Assembly (NCBI GenBank): GCA_900466575.1
Contig: UBMP01000027.1
Location: 1 to 57,832 of the forward strand
Origin: Hyphomicrobiales bacterium
GTDB lineage: Bacteria > Pseudomonadota > Alphaproteobacteria > Rhizobiales > Rhizobiaceae
DNA: 57,832 bases
Reading direction: 5' to 3'
The position numbers were made by a program, and so were the translations under genes. The notes beneath the pieces were generated by a model. That model was not told the origin of the DNA. It ran no database searches and saw only the letters and a program-made list of their open reading frames with translations. Every line of letters begins with the position of its first letter. Positions within the stretch are counted from its first letter, which is position 1. This document shows, in pieces, positions 7,370 to 16,278 of the stretch.

Positions 7370-9034
7370 TCAAAAAAGCTTCAGCCGCGTCTTGCTGTCT
7401 TCGGTGGCGGGTGCCGCAGGAGCCTTGACGCCCGGGTCGTCAGGCGGGCGGCCAAAGAACGGTTCCACAGCGGCCCAGGACTTGCTCTCATCCTCGTCCT
7501 GAGCCGGCTTTGCCGGTCGGCCCGTGGGACGGGCGGACGTCTTTTCGGGTGCGTCCTTCGCAATCGGATTGACTGCAGACGCAGGCTCGGGTGCCGGTTC
7601 GGTCTTGATGGGCTTCGGTGACGGCTCAGGCTCTCCAAAAACGTGGATCTCCGGCGTCGGTGCTGCCGGGCGCGGCGTATTGACCGGCGGCAGGGACAGG
7701 AAGGCGACTTCGGCGGTCAGCGGCTCATGCTCGATGGCTGTTCCGGCCTGGCGTTCCAGCTTCCTCCATTCGAAGGCGTCGATTCGGCCCGTGACCGGCG
7801 ATAGCGGGAGCCAGACTTGCGAAACGAAACCGTCCGCGATCCAGGCCGGGTCCTGCGGGGCGCGGCGAGCCATCGACATCCAGTGGCGGACCCGAGCCTG
7901 ATCGCCGGTTTCCTCCTCCTCTATATCGGCCAGAAGCAGGAAGACGCTCTCGCGCATGTCGAGCCTGGCTGCGGCCTCGGCCTTGTCGCGGGCAGTCCGG
8001 AAATCGCGGATGTCGAAGGCCGCGGCAGCGACAGCATAAAGGGCTTCATAGGCCTCCGGCTGAGCGGTCTCGAGCTTGATGGCCCGCCGGAGCCGCTCGT
8101 CGGAGGTCAGGCTGCCCTGCGCGTGGACATAGCTCGTCGCGACATCGGGATGCGGCGCGGCCTTCCACAGACGTTCGAGAACGGCCGAGGCCTTGCGAAG
8201 GTTTCCTTCGCGATAGAGCGCCTTCGCGGCCACGATGCCGGCCGGGATCAGCGACGGTTCCAGACGGAGCGCGTGCTGGGCATCGTCGCCCGCTGCCTTC
8301 GGGTTGCCATCGAGGGCGGCCGCCGCCCTGGCAGTCAAGAGAACTGCCTTCTTGCGGTTTGCCTCATCCTTGCCGATCGCGCCCGAGAGGCGATACTGCT
8401 CCAGAAGTTTCAGGGAGTCATCGAAAAGACCAAGACGCATCTTCGCTTCAAGGGTTGCCTCGGCAGCCCAGGGCAGATGGGGCGCCTTTTCCACGGCGCG
8501 TTCGGCATATTGGGTGGCCGCTTCGTCGGCGCCGAGGCGTTTTGCTTCGAGATAGAGGCCACGGAGACCAAGTTCGCGGGTTTCAGGGTCTTCCGCCATC
8601 TGCTCGAACTTGCGGCGCGCCTCGTCGTTGCGGCCTTCAATGAGATTGGCCTGCGCCTCCAGAAGGTGGATCAGCGGCTCCTGATCGGCACTCAGCAAAC
8701 CCTTGGCGCGGGCGTTCATCTTGCGTGCGGTCGCCGCATCGCCAGCACTCGCGGCAATGAGGCCTGTGGAGAGCGCTTGGTAGCCGCGGTCGCGCTTGCG
8801 AGCGCGGAAATAGCGGTTGATCGAGCGGGGTGAGGTCCAGATCGTCCGGATGAGCCACCAGATGAACATGATCACCGCAATGAGCGCGACGATCAGTGTC
8901 ACGGCCACCATGACGCTCATTTCAATCTGCTGACCCTGCCAGACGATGGTGAGGTCGCCGGGACGTTCCGCCAGCCAGGAGAAGCCGGCTCCGAAAGCGA
9001 GGACGAGGATTACGAAACCGAGAAACTTGAGCAT
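7370..9034 (-). CDS. hemY: HemY-family TPR membrane protein
   Basis: A 554-aa inner-membrane protein of the alphaproteobacterial HemY family (unrelated to the Bacillus oxidase of that name). Two transmembrane helices lie at residues 2-20 and 42-63, and the segment after them (SINRYFRARKRDRGYQALSTGLIAASAGD) is the HemY_N signature. A long tetratricopeptide-like helical region follows, for example ARAKGLLSADQEPLIHLLEA and GLRGLYLEAKRLG. The C-terminal 120 residues are Pro/Ala-rich and acidic, probably disordered. The enteric homologue sits in hemCDXY and is linked to late haem synthesis, but its exact role is unknown. It starts 9 bp after the mitofilin gene stop, so they are co-transcribed. Confidence 0.92.
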   Translation of the reverse strand: MLKFLGFVILVLAFGAGFSWLAERPGDLTIVWQGQQIEMSVMVAVTLIVALIAVIMFIWWLIRTIWTSPRSINRYFRARKRDRGYQALSTGLIAASAGDAATARKMNARAKGLLSADQEPLIHLLEAQANLIEGRNDEARRKFEQMAEDPETRELGLRGLYLEAKRLGADEAATQYAERAVEKAPHLPWAAEATLEAKMRLGLFDDSLKLLEQYRLSGAIGKDEANRKKAVLLTARAAAALDGNPKAAGDDAQHALRLEPSLIPAGIVAAKALYREGNLRKASAVLERLWKAAPHPDVATSYVHAQGSLTSDERLRRAIKLETAQPEAYEALYAVAAAAFDIRDFRTARDKAEAAARLDMRESVFLLLADIEEEETGDQARVRHWMSMARRAPQDPAWIADGFVSQVWLPLSPVTGRIDAFEWRKLERQAGTAIEHEPLTAEVAFLSLPPVNTPRPAAPTPEIHVFGEPEPSPKPIKTEPAPEPASAVNPIAKDAPEKTSARPTGRPAKPAQDEDESKSWAAVEPFFGRPPDDPGVKAPAAPATEDSKTRLKLF

Positions 9035-9043
9035 CTTCGTCGC

Positions 9044-10225
9044 TTACCCCTGCTTGCCAGTCGTCTTGACTGCATGTTCGAGCGCCTGGGCGACCAGTCC
9101 CTCGACCTTCACGCGTCCCTCGAGAGCGGCATGATAATCCTGCCCTGCTGCCTTGAGATTGTCAGGCAGCGTGTCCCACTCCTTGAGCGCGCCCGGCAGG
9201 TCGTTGTTCTGTAGCTTGTCGCCGATGCGGGCGATGATGGCGTCGGGGCTGGTGCCTTCGACATTGCCGACTGGACGAACCTTGATGACGGAGAAGGCGC
9301 TCTTGAACAGTCTGTCGCTGAGGCTCTGGCCGGCGACGGGCTTGTTCAGCACAGCGAGCATCTGGTCGGCGGCATCCGGGTAGCGCTTGATGAGATCCGA
9401 ACGGGACGGTACGCCCTTGACCGCAAAGGCCTGCAGTGCGGCCACGGATTCGTCATTCGGCGCGACGCTGGCGAGCGTCTGCAGTTCCGCCTGGAATGGC
9501 CCGCCGCGATCGATGGCTGCCTTGAGGCCAGCCGAGGCGATGGCGCGGGCGACATCCACGTCATCGCGCGGCGCGTTGACCTTGGCTTCCGTCTGCTGGA
9601 GGCGATTGGCGACCGAGGCCATCTCTGCTTCGACCTTGTCCATCTTGCCGGCCGTCTCGTCCAGCTTGCCCTTGATGGCAAGCACGTCGGTCAGGTCGCC
9701 GACCGGCAGCTTCGACATTGCCGTCTCGATATTCTTCAGGCGGTCCTCGACCGGGCCGAGATCCGTGACGGGCGGATTGGCGGCCTTTTTCTCGACGTCC
9801 GCGAGCTTCTGCTGAAGGCTCGCGATCTGGCCGGCATAGTCGGGCAGCTGAATCTTCTCGGCGGGGCCCAGATTGGGAATGAAACCGGCATATTGGGCAG
9901 CGCCGGCGCCCACCAGCACGATCAGGCCGCCGACAATGCCCGCCGCAACCAGACCTGCGCCGCCGCCATTGCCGCTGCGTTTTACGGGTGATGGGGCACT
10001 ATCGCTCGGGGTTGCTGCCTGCGGTGAGGGCTCATTGACGGGCTCGGGCGAGGGCGCGGATGCCGATGTGGTTTCGCCGGCTGTGTCTACTCGTTCTGCA
10101 GGCTCAGCCATCGCTTCGGTTTTGGCGGTCTCGTCCGGCGGCGTGACGATCCGTTCGGCCTCGAGGTCGATCGTCTGCGGCTCGTCCGACTTGCGGGAGC
10201 GGCGCGGCGGGTTTCCGTTGGACAT
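9044..10225 (-). CDS. Mitofilin/Mic60 homologue (HemX-like, COG4223)
   Basis: A 393-aa inner-membrane protein. Residues 1-85 are hydrophilic, Pro/Glu-rich and probably disordered in the cytoplasm. One helix at about 89-113 (Gly/Ala/Val-rich) anchors it, and a coiled coil from about 127 to 215 (IASLQQKLADVEKKA, KLDETAGKMDKVEAEMASV) projects into the periplasm. The C-terminal half ends in the mitofilin signature region (ALKEWDTLPDNLKAAGQDYHAALEGRVKVEGLV). Known: alphaproteobacterial Mic60 shapes intracytoplasmic membranes and is ancestral to the mitochondrial MICOS subunit; its gene sits by haem genes. In enterics the same slot holds hemX. The function in this organism is inferred. Confidence 0.88.
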   Translation of the reverse strand: MSNGNPPRRSRKSDEPQTIDLEAERIVTPPDETAKTEAMAEPAERVDTAGETTSASAPSPEPVNEPSPQAATPSDSAPSPVKRSGNGGGAGLVAAGIVGGLIVLVGAGAAQYAGFIPNLGPAEKIQLPDYAGQIASLQQKLADVEKKAANPPVTDLGPVEDRLKNIETAMSKLPVGDLTDVLAIKGKLDETAGKMDKVEAEMASVANRLQQTEAKVNAPRDDVDVARAIASAGLKAAIDRGGPFQAELQTLASVAPNDESVAALQAFAVKGVPSRSDLIKRYPDAADQMLAVLNKPVAGQSLSDRLFKSAFSVIKVRPVGNVEGTSPDAIIARIGDKLQNNDLPGALKEWDTLPDNLKAAGQDYHAALEGRVKVEGLVAQALEHAVKTTGKQG

Positions 10226-10312
10226 GGCGACCTCTTCGATTGTCTTCTCTGCAAAGGTAATCAGGCTTTCCAGTTCAGAAAACCCCTTCGCGGGTATTTG
10301 ATGGCGAGTCTG

Positions 10313-11014
10313 TTACAAAAGTTCAAACAAGCTTGATTCATGCGGGCGTACGGCGGATTTTGTCCGGCCTCTCATCGCTGCAGGAACGGCCGCGGCAATG
10401 GCGGGGCTGAGACACAGGAATTTAATATCCCGTGTCTCCTTAAGGAATGATTCACCGAGCTCGAAAAACCGGCGCGCCGTCTCCGCGGAATAGAGAAGAA
10501 CGGCCTCGGGCTGTTGCTGAAATGCGGCCTGCAAAATGTCCCCCGTCACATCGATCGGCTTCATCCTGTAGCAGACGATGACCTTCACGGGGAAACGCGC
10601 GGCGGCCAATTCCTGTTCCAGTCGCGGCGAGCGGGGTTCGCCAGCAAGATAGAGCAGCATTGGCTTCGGCTCATTCGCAAAGCGTTCACGCAGAGCCGCG
10701 GCGAGCGCGGCGCCGTCCCCATCGGCGGTTTCGACGTGTGAGAACCCCGCGCTTTCTGCAGCTTTGGCCGTCGTTTTCCCCACAGCGAATAGGGGCGTTT
10801 CGGCGAGTTCTCCGGCAGAGCCGAGAGCCCTGACCGCCTCCGCGCTCGTAACGAGAACCGCCGCGACATCCTTAGAGGCACGCGCCCTTGCCACGCCTTC
10901 GGGATCGTGCTCTGCCGCAAACAGCGGCAGGAAGATCGGCTCGTGACCCAGCGCTTTCAGCCGCTCCCCCGTGCGCACGGCGCTCTGTTCCGGCCGTGTC
11001 ACGAGAATGCGCAT
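10313..11014 (-). CDS. hemD: Uroporphyrinogen-III synthase
   Basis: Cyclises hydroxymethylbilane with inversion of ring D to give uroporphyrinogen III, the branch point to haem, sirohaem and cobalamin. The 233-aa product starts at the ATG at 11014 (MRILVTRPEQSAVRTGERL), the typical HemD N-terminus; the frame is open 20 codons further upstream but inside hemC. Other family features are AVLVTSAEAVRALG, LFAVGKTTAKAAESAGF and LLYSAETARRFFELG. HemD sequences are poorly conserved, so identification also uses context: its start lies one base after the hemC stop. An 88-bp gap follows before the mitofilin gene, the widest gap of the run. Confidence 0.93.
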   Translation of the reverse strand: MRILVTRPEQSAVRTGERLKALGHEPIFLPLFAAEHDPEGVARARASKDVAAVLVTSAEAVRALGSAGELAETPLFAVGKTTAKAAESAGFSHVETADGDGAALAAALRERFANEPKPMLLYLAGEPRSPRLEQELAAARFPVKVIVCYRMKPIDVTGDILQAAFQQQPEAVLLYSAETARRFFELGESFLKETRDIKFLCLSPAIAAAVPAAMRGRTKSAVRPHESSLFELL

Positions 11015-11015
11015 G

Positions 11016-11945
11016 TCAGGTCCAGTCGGAGAAGAAGCCGGGGCCGGCCTTGTCGCGGATCTCTTCGCCGGCACGGCGGCCGATTGCCGCGGCCTCGCTT
11101 GCCCTGCCTTCGGCGCGGATTTCGTGGAAGCGCGAACCGTCTGGCGTGAGGATCATGCCGTGAAAGGTGATCTGATCGCCTTCGACTTTCGCGAGACCGG
11201 CAATCGGCGTGCGGCAGGAGCCGTCGAGTGTCGCAAGGAATCCGCGCTCGCAGCCAACCGTCGTCCATGTCGCCGGATCGTTGATGGCGGCAATGAGATC
11301 GTCGGTGCGCTTGTCGCCCACCCGGCTTTCGATGCAGATCGCGCCTTGCGCCGGGGCCGGCGGGAAATGTTCGGGGTCGAGCACTTCGGTCGCCACATGC
11401 GCCTTGCCGAGGCGATTGAGGCCGGCCATGGCGAGCAGAGTCGCATCTGCTTCCCCATCGGCAAGCTTGCGCAGGCGGGTATCGACCTGGCCGCGGAAGA
11501 TCGTGACGTTGAGGTCGGGACGCAGCCGCTTGATGAGCGCCTGTCTGCGGAGCGACGCGGAGCCGACGAGCGCACCGGGCGGCAGGTCCATGAGCTTCGC
11601 AGCGGCCTTGCCAACGAAGGCATCGCGGACATCCTCGCGTGGCAGGAAGGCTGAGATGTAAAGGCCCTGCGGCAGCAGCGTCGGCATATCCTTGGAGGAA
11701 TGGACGGCGAGATCCAACCGGCCGTCTGCCAATTGCTCTTCCAGTTCGGCCGTGAAGAGGCCCTTGCCGCCGATGGCCGCGAGCGCGCGGTCCTGAATGC
11801 GGTCGCCCTGGGTCGAGAGAATGACGATTTCGAACATCTCTTCCGGTAGGCCGTGCGCTTCCATCAGCCGTCTGCGGGTCTCATAGGCCTGTGCGAGCGC
11901 CAGCGGGCTGCCGCGCGTGCCGATACTGAAAGGTTTCGTTTGCAT
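11016..11945 (-). CDS. hemC: Hydroxymethylbilane synthase (porphobilinogen deaminase)
   Basis: Joins four porphobilinogen units into linear hydroxymethylbilane. The protein is 309 aa, normal length. The dipyrromethane cofactor is carried by Cys244 in [11 protein letters not shown]. The substrate-binding motifs [12 protein letters not shown] (9-20), [10 protein letters not shown] (80-89) and GSASLRRQA (128-136) are intact. It is the first gene of the minus-strand run hemC-hemD-mitofilin-hemY-terB, divergent from tsaD across 56 bp, so the two promoters must overlap or lie within that short gap. The same order, with tsaD (gcp) divergent, is common in rhizobia. Confidence 0.97.
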   Translation of the reverse strand: MQTKPFSIGTRGSPLALAQAYETRRRLMEAHGLPEEMFEIVILSTQGDRIQDRALAAIGGKGLFTAELEEQLADGRLDLAVHSSKDMPTLLPQGLYISAFLPREDVRDAFVGKAAAKLMDLPPGALVGSASLRRQALIKRLRPDLNVTIFRGQVDTRLRKLADGEADATLLAMAGLNRLGKAHVATEVLDPEHFPPAPAQGAICIESRVGDKRTDDLIAAINDPATWTTVGCERGFLATLDGSCRTPIAGLAKVEGDQITFHGMILTPDGSRFHEIRAEGRASEAAAIGRRAGEEIRDKAGPGFFSDWT

Positions 11946-12001
11946 TCCGAATTGTCCGTTGTTACCGGGATGCTACCTAAACAGGTTTGACGCAGCCCGC
12001 A

Positions 12002-13111
12002 ATGAACGAAGTCAAATTGTCCCGACCGCTGACCATCCTCGGCCTCGAAACGAGCTGCGACGAAACCGCCGCGTCCGTCGTCGTGCGCCATCTGGACGGG
12101 CGCGGCGAGATCGTGGCGGATGTCGTGCTGAGCCAGCTTGACGAACATTCCGCCTATGGCGGGGTGGTGCCGGAAATTGCCGCGCGCGCCCATGTCGAGG
12201 CGCTGGACACGCTGATCGAGGAGGCGCTGACCCGTTCGGGCAAGAGCCTGAAGGACATGGACGCGATTGCCGCGACTTCGGGGCCGGGGCTGATCGGCGG
12301 GCTGATCGTCGGATTGATGACCGGCAAGGCGATGGCCTACGCGTCCGGCAAGCCGCTTTATGCCGTCAACCATCTGGAAGGTCATGCGCTGACGGCGCGG
12401 CTGACGGACGGTGTGGAATTTCCCTATCTCATGCTGCTTGTGTCCGGTGGTCATACGCAGCTCGTGTTGGTCAAGGGTGTCGGCGACTACGAACGCTGGG
12501 GCACGACCATCGATGATGCGCTGGGCGAAGCCTTCGACAAGACGGCGAAGCTGCTCGGGCTTCCCTATCCCGGCGGGCCGGCGGTGGAGAAGGCTGCAAA
12601 GACCGGCGATCCGAAGCGGTTTGCCTTCCCGCGTCCGCTCGTTGGCGAAGCGCGGCTTGATTTTTCCTTCTCCGGGCTGAAGACGGCGGTGCGCATGGCG
12701 GCCGAAGAGATTGCGCCGGTGAGCGAGCAGGACATTGCCGATATCTGCGCCTCGTTCCAGCATGCCGTTGCCCGCACGCTGAAGGAGCGGATCGGGCGCG
12801 GGCTGAAGCGGTTCCGCGAGGAGTTTCCGAGTGTGGCCGAGCCGGCGCTGGTTGTGGCCGGCGGTGTCGCGGCCAATAGCGTTTTACGCGAAATGCTGAC
12901 GGCGCTCTGTGTCGAAAACCGCTTCCGTTTCATTGCGCCGCCGCATCGGCTCTGCACCGACAATGCGGCGATGATTGCCTGGGCAGGGCTGGAGCGCATG
13001 GCGGCCGGATTTGACGCGGATAATCTCGATGTTGCGCCGCGCTCGCGCTGGCCGCTGGATGAAAAGGCCGCTGTGGCGCTCGGCTCCGGCAAGCGGGGCG
13101 CCAAGGCATGA
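12002..13111 (+). CDS. tsaD: tRNA N6-threonylcarbamoyltransferase
   Basis: Transfers threonylcarbamoyl from TC-AMP to A37 of ANN-decoding tRNAs, working with TsaB and TsaE. The ASKHA-fold protein is 369 aa from the ATG at 12002; a TTG at 11987 would add five residues. Family landmarks: [13 protein letters not shown] at the N-terminus, [17 protein letters not shown], the iron/zinc-site histidines H124 and H128 in [10 protein letters not shown], the ligand D320 in CTDNAAMIA, and [13 protein letters not shown]. It overlaps gpsA by four bases (ATGA), so the two are coupled; this tsaD-gpsA order is typical of alphaproteobacteria. Confidence 0.96.
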   Translation: MNEVKLSRPLTILGLETSCDETAASVVVRHLDGRGEIVADVVLSQLDEHSAYGGVVPEIAARAHVEALDTLIEEALTRSGKSLKDMDAIAATSGPGLIGGLIVGLMTGKAMAYASGKPLYAVNHLEGHALTARLTDGVEFPYLMLLVSGGHTQLVLVKGVGDYERWGTTIDDALGEAFDKTAKLLGLPYPGGPAVEKAAKTGDPKRFAFPRPLVGEARLDFSFSGLKTAVRMAAEEIAPVSEQDIADICASFQHAVARTLKERIGRGLKRFREEFPSVAEPALVVAGGVAANSVLREMLTALCVENRFRFIAPPHRLCTDNAAMIAWAGLERMAAGFDADNLDVAPRSRWPLDEKAAVALGSGKRGAKA

Positions 13112-14091
13112 GCGGGCTGCAGAAGGTCGCGGTCATCGGGGCAGGGGCGTTCGGCACAGCGCTGGCGACGGTGATCGCCGATGCCGGCAGGGCAGAGGTG
13201 ACGTTGATTGCCCGCAACGATGCAATGGCCGCTCGGCTGGCGGCGACGCTGAAGCATGAGACAGCGCTACCGGGCATTTCGCTTTCCCCGAAGATCACCT
13301 TCGCGGCTGATCCGGACGTTCTGAAAGCGGCCGATATTGTCCTTTTCGCCGTTCCCTCACAGGCGCATCGCGACGCAGCGCGGCACTATGGGCCGTCGCT
13401 TGCAGCGGGTGCAATCGTCGTGACCTGCGCCAAGGGCATCGAGCGCGAGACCGGCGAATTGCTGACGGCGGTGCTCGAAGAGGAATTGCCGGAGCACCGG
13501 GTTGCGGTGCTGTCCGGCCCCGGTTTTGCCGCTGACATCGCGTCAGGCCTGCCGACGGCGATGACGATAGCGGCTGCGGATATCGAGACGGCAACCCTGC
13601 TTGCGGAAACGCTGTCGGGCCGTACCTTCCGGCTCTACGCTTCCGACGATCGCATCGGCGTGCAACTCGGCGGGGCGCTGAAGAATGTACTCGCGATCGC
13701 CTGCGGCATCATTGAGGGCTCGGCGCTGGGCGATTCCGCACGCGCGGCGCTGATCTCGCGCGGGCTTGCCGAGATGTCGCGGCTTGTCGTGGCGCTGGGC
13801 GGTTCGGCGGAGACTGTCAGCGGGCTTTCAGGCCTTGGCGATCTGGTGCTCACCGCGACGAGCCATCAGTCGCGCAACCTGCGCTTCGGCATTGCGCTGG
13901 CGCGCGGCGAAGCGGCGCAGGGCGGGCAATTGGTCGAGGGTGCGTTTGCGGCCTCCGTTGCGGCGCGGCTTGCGCGCCAGCACGGCATCGAAATGCCGAT
14001 CACGCAAGCCGTTGCCGCCATTATCGATGGGAAACTGGATACGCGTATGGCCATGGAACAGCTCATGACCCGTCCGATCCGTAACGAATAG
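13108..14091 (+). CDS. gpsA: Glycerol-3-phosphate dehydrogenase [NAD(P)+]
   Basis: Reduces dihydroxyacetone phosphate to sn-glycerol-3-phosphate, the backbone for phospholipids. The 327-aa protein begins with a Rossmann motif [10 protein letters not shown] (11-20). [11 protein letters not shown] and [17 protein letters not shown] carry the second nucleotide-binding contacts, and the catalytic lysine is K192 in [31 protein letters not shown] and [14 protein letters not shown] are further signature blocks. The start codon lies inside the tsaD stop (ATGA). A GAGGAGA ribosome site follows for the YciI gene 13 bp downstream, so tsaD-gpsA-YciI-EVE form one probable operon. Confidence 0.96.
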   Translation: MSGLQKVAVIGAGAFGTALATVIADAGRAEVTLIARNDAMAARLAATLKHETALPGISLSPKITFAADPDVLKAADIVLFAVPSQAHRDAARHYGPSLAAGAIVVTCAKGIERETGELLTAVLEEELPEHRVAVLSGPGFAADIASGLPTAMTIAAADIETATLLAETLSGRTFRLYASDDRIGVQLGGALKNVLAIACGIIEGSALGDSARAALISRGLAEMSRLVVALGGSAETVSGLSGLGDLVLTATSHQSRNLRFGIALARGEAAQGGQLVEGAFAASVAARLARQHGIEMPITQAVAAIIDGKLDTRMAMEQLMTRPIRNE

Positions 14092-14104
14092 AGGAGATAT
14101 CCCG

Positions 14105-14398
14105 ATGCTTTTCGCGCTCTGGTGCACCGACAAGAAAGATCATCTGCAGCTCCGCATGGACACGCGTCCGCCCCATGTCGAATGGCTGAACGGCCTGAAC
14201 GCCGAGGGCAAGCTGAAGATGGCCGGGCCGACGCTGAACGCCGAAGGCAAGCCTATGGGCAGCCTCGTCGTGATCGTGGCCGAGGATCAGGCCGCTGCCG
14301 AAGCTCTGGCCGCGCAGGACCCCTATGCCAAGGCAGGTCTCTTCGAGACGGTCGAAATCCGGCCCTTCAACTGGGTCTTCAACAATCCGGAGGCGTAA
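14105..14398 (+). CDS. YciI-family protein
   Basis: A 97-aa single-domain YciI protein (ferredoxin-like alpha+beta fold). The conserved putative catalytic His and Asp appear in MLFALWCTDKKDHLQLRMDTRPPHVEWL, and GPTLNAEGKPMGSLVVIVAED and DPYAKAGLFETVEIRPFNWV are the usual following blocks. YciI proteins resemble muconolactone isomerase and chlorodienelactone dehalogenase, but the physiological substrate is unknown. The start follows GAGGAGAT at about eight bases. It lies between gpsA and the EVE gene, six bases from the latter, an arrangement I recall as conserved in Rhizobiales, suggesting a housekeeping rather than catabolic role. Confidence 0.9.
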   Translation: MLFALWCTDKKDHLQLRMDTRPPHVEWLNGLNAEGKLKMAGPTLNAEGKPMGSLVVIVAEDQAAAEALAAQDPYAKAGLFETVEIRPFNWVFNNPEA

Positions 14399-14403
14399 GG
14401 CCC

Positions 14404-14832
14404 ATGGCGTTTTGGCTGTTCAAGTCGGAGCCCTTCAAGTTCTCCTGGGAAATGCTGAAGGCCAAGGGCGCGGCGGGCGCCGAATGGGATGGCGTGCGCA
14501 ACTATCTCGCCCGCAACAACATGCGGGCGATGCAGATCGGCGACAAGGGGTTCTTCTATCACTCCAACGAGGGGCTTGAGGTTGTCGGCATCGCGGAGGT
14601 TTGCGCGCTGGCGCATCACGATTCCACGACCGACGATCCGCGCTGGGAATGTGTCGATATCCGCGCCGTTCTCGACATGCCGAAGCCGGTGGGTCTCAAG
14701 GACGTGAAGGCCAATCCGGCACTTGCAAAGATGTCGCTCGTCACCTCCATGCGCCTTTCCGTGCAGCCTGTGACGGAAGACGAATGGCTGGAAGTCTGCC
14801 GCATGGGTGGGCTCGAGAACCCACCGCGCTGA
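14404..14832 (+). CDS. EVE (PUA-like) domain protein
   Basis: A 142-aa protein consisting of one EVE domain, a PUA-like fold that recognises modified bases in RNA or DNA; the human relative is THYN1. The hallmark N-terminus FWLFKSEPFKFSWEML is present, then EWDGVRNYLARNNMRAMQIGDKGFFYHSN and VVGIAEV. The frame is open from 14122, but the ATG at 14404, six bases after the YciI stop, is the family start and is preceded by GGAGG within the YciI end. In bacteria EVE domains occur both as a stand-alone core protein next to YciI/gpsA, as here, and fused to modification-dependent nucleases. The ligand here is not known. Confidence 0.92.
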   Translation: MAFWLFKSEPFKFSWEMLKAKGAAGAEWDGVRNYLARNNMRAMQIGDKGFFYHSNEGLEVVGIAEVCALAHHDSTTDDPRWECVDIRAVLDMPKPVGLKDVKANPALAKMSLVTSMRLSVQPVTEDEWLEVCRMGGLENPPR

Positions 14833-14833
14833 T

Positions 14834-14877
14834 ATAGAGCATTTCCGATGAAGACCGGTTTGCCTGAAATGCTCTAT
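14834..14877 (+). terminator. Hairpin after the EVE gene, probable terminator
   Basis: A perfect 12-bp inverted repeat, ATAGAGCATTTC (14834-14845) and GAAATGCTCTAT (14866-14877), separated by 20 nt and followed by the T-rich CTCTTTGTTTTG. It begins one base after the EVE stop codon. It directly adjoins the repeat copy at 14891 and may be the first half of a composite repeat element. Confidence 0.6.
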
Positions 14878-14890
14878 CTCTTTGTTTTGT

Positions 14891-14937
14891 CGCAGTCCGA
14901 ACGCAAAACCGCTGACGCACTTTTGCTGGACGTGCTC
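14891..14937. repeat. Intergenic repeat copy 3
   Basis: Shares GCAAAACCGC, CACTTTTGC and GACGTGCT with the copy at 5504-5550. It occupies the space between the EVE hairpin and the methyltransferase GTG start at 14940, so that gene has no separate leader. Confidence 0.6.
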
Positions 14938-14939
14938 TG

Positions 14940-15587
14940 GTGAAAACCGATCCCCGCCAGTTCATCCTCCAAAACACCGGCATCATGGCACCGCCGCATG
15001 TGCCGGAGGTCAAGCTGCATCTTGCCGATGAGGCACATGAACTCTGGCTGAAGACGGAAGAGGAACTCGAAGAGATCGGCCTGCCGCCGCCCTTCTGGGC
15101 CTTCGCCTGGGCGGGCGGGCAGGGGCTTGCGCGCTATGTTCTCGATCATCCGGAATGCGTGGCGGGCAAGCGCGTCGTCGATTTCGCGTCGGGGTCGGGG
15201 CTGGTGGGGATTGCGGCGATGAAGGCCGGGGCGCAATCGGTTCTTGCGGCGGACATCGACCCTTGGACGAAAACGGCGATTGAACTCAATACGGGCCTAA
15301 ACGCGGTTGCCGTCGACTATACCCGAGATGACCTGGTCGACAGGGATATCGATGCTGACGTTTTACTGGCCGGTGATGTCTTTTACGACCAAGGTTTTGC
15401 AGCCGCGCTCACTTCGTGGTTCGAGCGGCTGGCGACGCGAGGCGTGGCCGTCCTCGTCGGCGATCCGGGGCGGGCCTACCTGCCCAAGGACCGGCTGGAG
15501 GCGCTCGCGATTTACGAGGTTCCCGTGACGCGGGCGCTGGAGGACAGCGAGGTGAAAAAGACGACGGTTTGGCGGTTCAAGAGCTGA
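14940..15587 (+). CDS. ETF-beta lysine methyltransferase homologue (METTL20/ETFBKMT family)
   Basis: A 215-aa class I SAM-dependent methyltransferase. The central region PPFWAFAWAGGQGLARYVLDHPE, SAM motif VVDFASGSGLVGIAAMKAGAQSVLAADIDP and later LLAGDVFYDQGFA plus VLVGDPGR line up with mitochondrial METTL20, which methylates lysines of electron-transfer flavoprotein beta; I recall that Agrobacterium has a tested homologue. The start is a GTG at 14940, giving the conserved N-terminus (MKTDPRQFILQNTGI); an ATG at 14985 would truncate it. There is no clear Shine-Dalgarno, and the codon directly abuts an intergenic repeat. No etf genes are nearby, so the substrate is inferred. Confidence 0.85.
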   Translation: MKTDPRQFILQNTGIMAPPHVPEVKLHLADEAHELWLKTEEELEEIGLPPPFWAFAWAGGQGLARYVLDHPECVAGKRVVDFASGSGLVGIAAMKAGAQSVLAADIDPWTKTAIELNTGLNAVAVDYTRDDLVDRDIDADVLLAGDVFYDQGFAAALTSWFERLATRGVAVLVGDPGRAYLPKDRLEALAIYEVPVTRALEDSEVKKTTVWRFKS

Positions 15588-15599
15588 ACTCGTCTTCGC

Positions 15600-15959
15600 T
15601 CACTTCATCCGGATCACGCAAACGCCATGCTCCATGGAGCAGAGGTCCTTGTTGTCCTGCGTTTCGGTGACGTTGATGATCTTGGCACGGGGCGCGGGTT
15701 CCAGAGCGGTAGCTGCGCCGATGCCCGGGGCAATGGCAATATAGACACCATTGCCATGAATGCGCGTCGCGGTGATGCCACCGGCGAAGGTGCCGATGCC
15801 GCGGATATGGGTTGGCAGGCCGTTGACGCCGGCGGCACCCTCCTGCCAGCCTTCGCCGTAGTGGTGGAAACGATGGCGGAATTCGCCGGCTTCAGCCGAA
15901 GCCACACCCGAAATGAGCAGAGCCAGCAAGGCGAACGAGATATTTTTGCGCGTCATCAT
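15600..15959 (-). CDS. Small secreted hypothetical protein
   Basis: A 119-aa protein with a signal peptide (MMTRKNISFALLALLISGVASA, cleavage probably after Ala-Ser-Ala) and a short His/Gly-rich mature part (RHRFHHYGEGWQEG). The later region repeats short Gly-Ile-Gly motifs (RGIGTFAGGI, APGIGAATAL) and ends with two cysteines (DLCSMEHGVC) that could form a disulfide. I recognise no domain. It converges with the methyltransferase gene (12-bp gap) and is divergent from sdhC. The His-rich stretch might bind metal, but that is speculation. Confidence 0.6.
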   Translation of the reverse strand: MMTRKNISFALLALLISGVASAEAGEFRHRFHHYGEGWQEGAAGVNGLPTHIRGIGTFAGGITATRIHGNGVYIAIAPGIGAATALEPAPRAKIINVTETQDNKDLCSMEHGVCVIRMK

Positions 15960-16278
15960 GGCCGATCAGGACCCCAGGTAGTTCAGTTAACGGTCTGTTA
16001 ACCAATAAGCACCTTTTTGTCGCCGGAGGAAAGCGCTTTGGGGTGATCTTGCGCCTTTCCGGCCTCGTAATTGAAATATATGGTTAATACAGTCGCTTGG
16101 CAGGTCTTTTCGCTAATCGATTAAAAGTGCGACTTGGCAATACGCAGGGCTTGCGGGGGCGCAATCCGGGGATTAAAGGTCGCCTTATGACGCAATGCAC
16201 AAGGAGGAGCGGACCGTCTGGGTTTCCGCGACTTCCGGACCATCAACGCCAGCAATGGCAACGCCAAAGAGGATACCG
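15960..16278. other. Intergenic region upstream of sdhCDAB
   Basis: A 319-bp gap between divergent genes that must carry the sdh promoter and that of the small secreted protein. It has AT-rich runs near 16070-16090 and 16115-16125 but no convincing -35/-10 pair that I can defend. A strong Shine-Dalgarno-like AAGGAGGAG (16200-16208) is not followed by a start codon at normal spacing. The actual sdhC ribosome site GAGG is at 16269-16272. Confidence 0.5.

Noticed and set aside
16200-16208. Shine-Dalgarno-like AAGGAGGAG upstream of sdhC
   Set aside because: No ATG, GTG or TTG at a usable distance; the sdhC start at 16279 has its own GAGG.
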